DNA of 6,061 nucleotides from Acidobacteriota bacterium (GTDB taxonomy: Bacteria > Acidobacteriota > Blastocatellia > RBC074). Shown here piece after piece: positions 5,491 to 6,061 of the stretch. The stretch lies in contig JABFSD010001055.1 in assembly GCA_013140935.1 (NCBI GenBank), positions 1-6,061 of the forward strand. Reading direction: 5' to 3'. The notes beneath the pieces were generated by a model. That model was given only the letters and a program-made list of their open reading frames with translations, searched no databases and was not told where the DNA came from. How positions within the stretch are numbered: the stretch's first letter is position 1; each line of letters opens with the position of its first letter. The position numbers and the translations under genes are program-made.

Positions 5491-6061
5491 TCAATACCTC
5501 ATGCGGGAAGTCAGCAAGGTCGCGCCGATGATGCCTACGGGCAAGGCGAGCAGATTCACGACCGGTATGAACAACACCAGATACCCCGCCAGGCCAAAGC
5601 CGAACGCCCAGAGTTTGTATTTCCACAGCAGCTTCAGCTTCTCGCGCAAGGTCAGCCCCCGCGCCGAAAGCGGCACGTCGAGAAAATCCATTCCGCATAA
5701 AACGATCAGCGTCACCAACCACAGCAAATGCCCTACGACGGGCACAATGAAACTGAGCAAGCCGCCGGCGATCAGCACGGTGAGTTGCAACGTAACGAGC
5801 TTCAAACCTTCCCAAATCGCGCGCCAAGCACTCGGTCTGCCGAACTGAACCCATCCCAAATCGGCGACTTGAATCGTCTTGCGGCAGAGGGCTTCGCTGA
5901 AGGGTGCCAGCAAAACGCGCACAATCGGCAGATAAAGCGACAAGCCCAAAAACAAGGCGACAAAGAAAACGACCGCTAACACAATTCCCCGATAATCAGG
6001 CGGAATGCTCGCCAGCCAGCGGTTGGCGAGCCACAGACTGCCCAACGCCAACGACGCAATC
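5491..6061 (-). CDS. EI24/CysZ-like membrane protein (5' end beyond window)
   Basis: The last 189 codons of a polytopic inner-membrane protein are visible. The sequence matches the EI24 domain family (etoposide-induced 2.4, which includes the bacterial sulfate permease CysZ). It has a hydrophobic segment GIVLAVVFFVALFLGLSLYL, then an amphipathic stretch with APFSEAL and WRAIWEGLKLV. A long hydrophobic pair of helices ends in GMDFLDVPLSARGLTLREKL, and a last helix region carries FGFGLAGYLVLFIPVVNLLA and ends in LPVGIIGATLL. The characteristic C-terminal features are the charged loop after FLD and the IP-x-x-N-x-x-x-x-P-x-x-x-x-GAT pattern. A TTG near 6051 is probably not the start, since homologues have a further N-terminal helix and the frame stays open to the window edge. 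Its stop lies 19 bases from the convergent cyoE stop. There are no sulfur-assimilation genes nearby, so sulfate transport cannot be claimed. Confidence 0.8.
   Translation of the reverse strand, partial: IASLALGSLWLANRWLASIPPDYRGIVLAVVFFVALFLGLSLYLPIVRVLLAPFSEALCRKTIQVADLGWVQFGRPSAWRAIWEGLKLVTLQLTVLIAGGLLSFIVPVVGHLLWLVTLIVLCGMDFLDVPLSARGLTLREKLKLLWKYKLWAFGFGLAGYLVLFIPVVNLLALPVGIIGATLLTSRMRY

Noticed and set aside
5478..5497. Short inverted repeat GTATT/AATAC between the cyoE and EI24 stops as a bidirectional terminator
   Set aside because: Only five AT-rich pairs with a 10-nt loop and no T-run; too weak to call a terminator.
6049..6051. TTG as start codon of the EI24-like gene
   Set aside because: The frame is open to the window edge and homologues have additional N-terminal residues, so the true start is probably outside the window.

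Overview
This window carries the ribosomal str operon of a bacterium on the minus strand, in the order rpsL, rpsG, fusA, tuf. A divergent heme O synthase gene (cyoE/ctaB) and the 3' part of a convergent EI24/CysZ-like membrane-protein gene lie to its right. Base composition is about half GC. Protein details such as the EF-Tu switch I region reading [12 protein letters not shown], an S12 with a lysine-rich tail, and a CyoE with an N-x3-E-x3-D motif suggest a non-proteobacterial Gram-negative lineage. Acidobacteriota is my best guess, at low to moderate confidence, because no taxonomic marker in the window was compared with a database.

Layout from left to right: (1) 1-734, minus: the first 244 codons of tuf (EF-Tu), cut by the window edge. 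(2) 735-835: gap between fusA and tuf holding two near-identical 21-nt palindromes in inverted arrangement, resembling a REP doublet (REPIN/BIME-like). (3) 836-2932, minus: fusA (EF-G), complete. (4) 3033-3503, minus: rpsG (S7), and 3545-3958, minus: rpsL (S12), both complete. (5) 3959-4565: about 600 bases without a convincing gene, forming the control region between rpsL and cyoE. It contains a strong sigma70-like promoter for the str operon (TTGACA, 16-nt spacer, GATAAT), which implies a leader of roughly 410 nt with six short hairpins, and a weaker candidate cyoE promoter. (6) 4566-5471, plus: cyoE/ctaB. (7) 5491-6061, minus: EI24/CysZ-like protein, 5' end outside the window, ending 19 bases from the cyoE stop.

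The four minus-strand genes are read in one direction with gaps of 41, 100 and 101 bases and probably form one transcription unit. S12 and S7 belong to the 30S subunit, and EF-G and EF-Tu are the two main elongation GTPases. rpoBC does not lie directly upstream of rpsL here, so this operon appears to run from its own promoter. CyoE makes heme O for terminal oxidases and is unrelated in function.

The genes are ordinary. The signals worth a second look are non-coding: the paired palindromes between fusA and tuf, and the long hairpin-rich str leader with its promoter, whose -10 element overlaps a perfect DnaA-box sequence. I see no evidence for a new multi-gene system.
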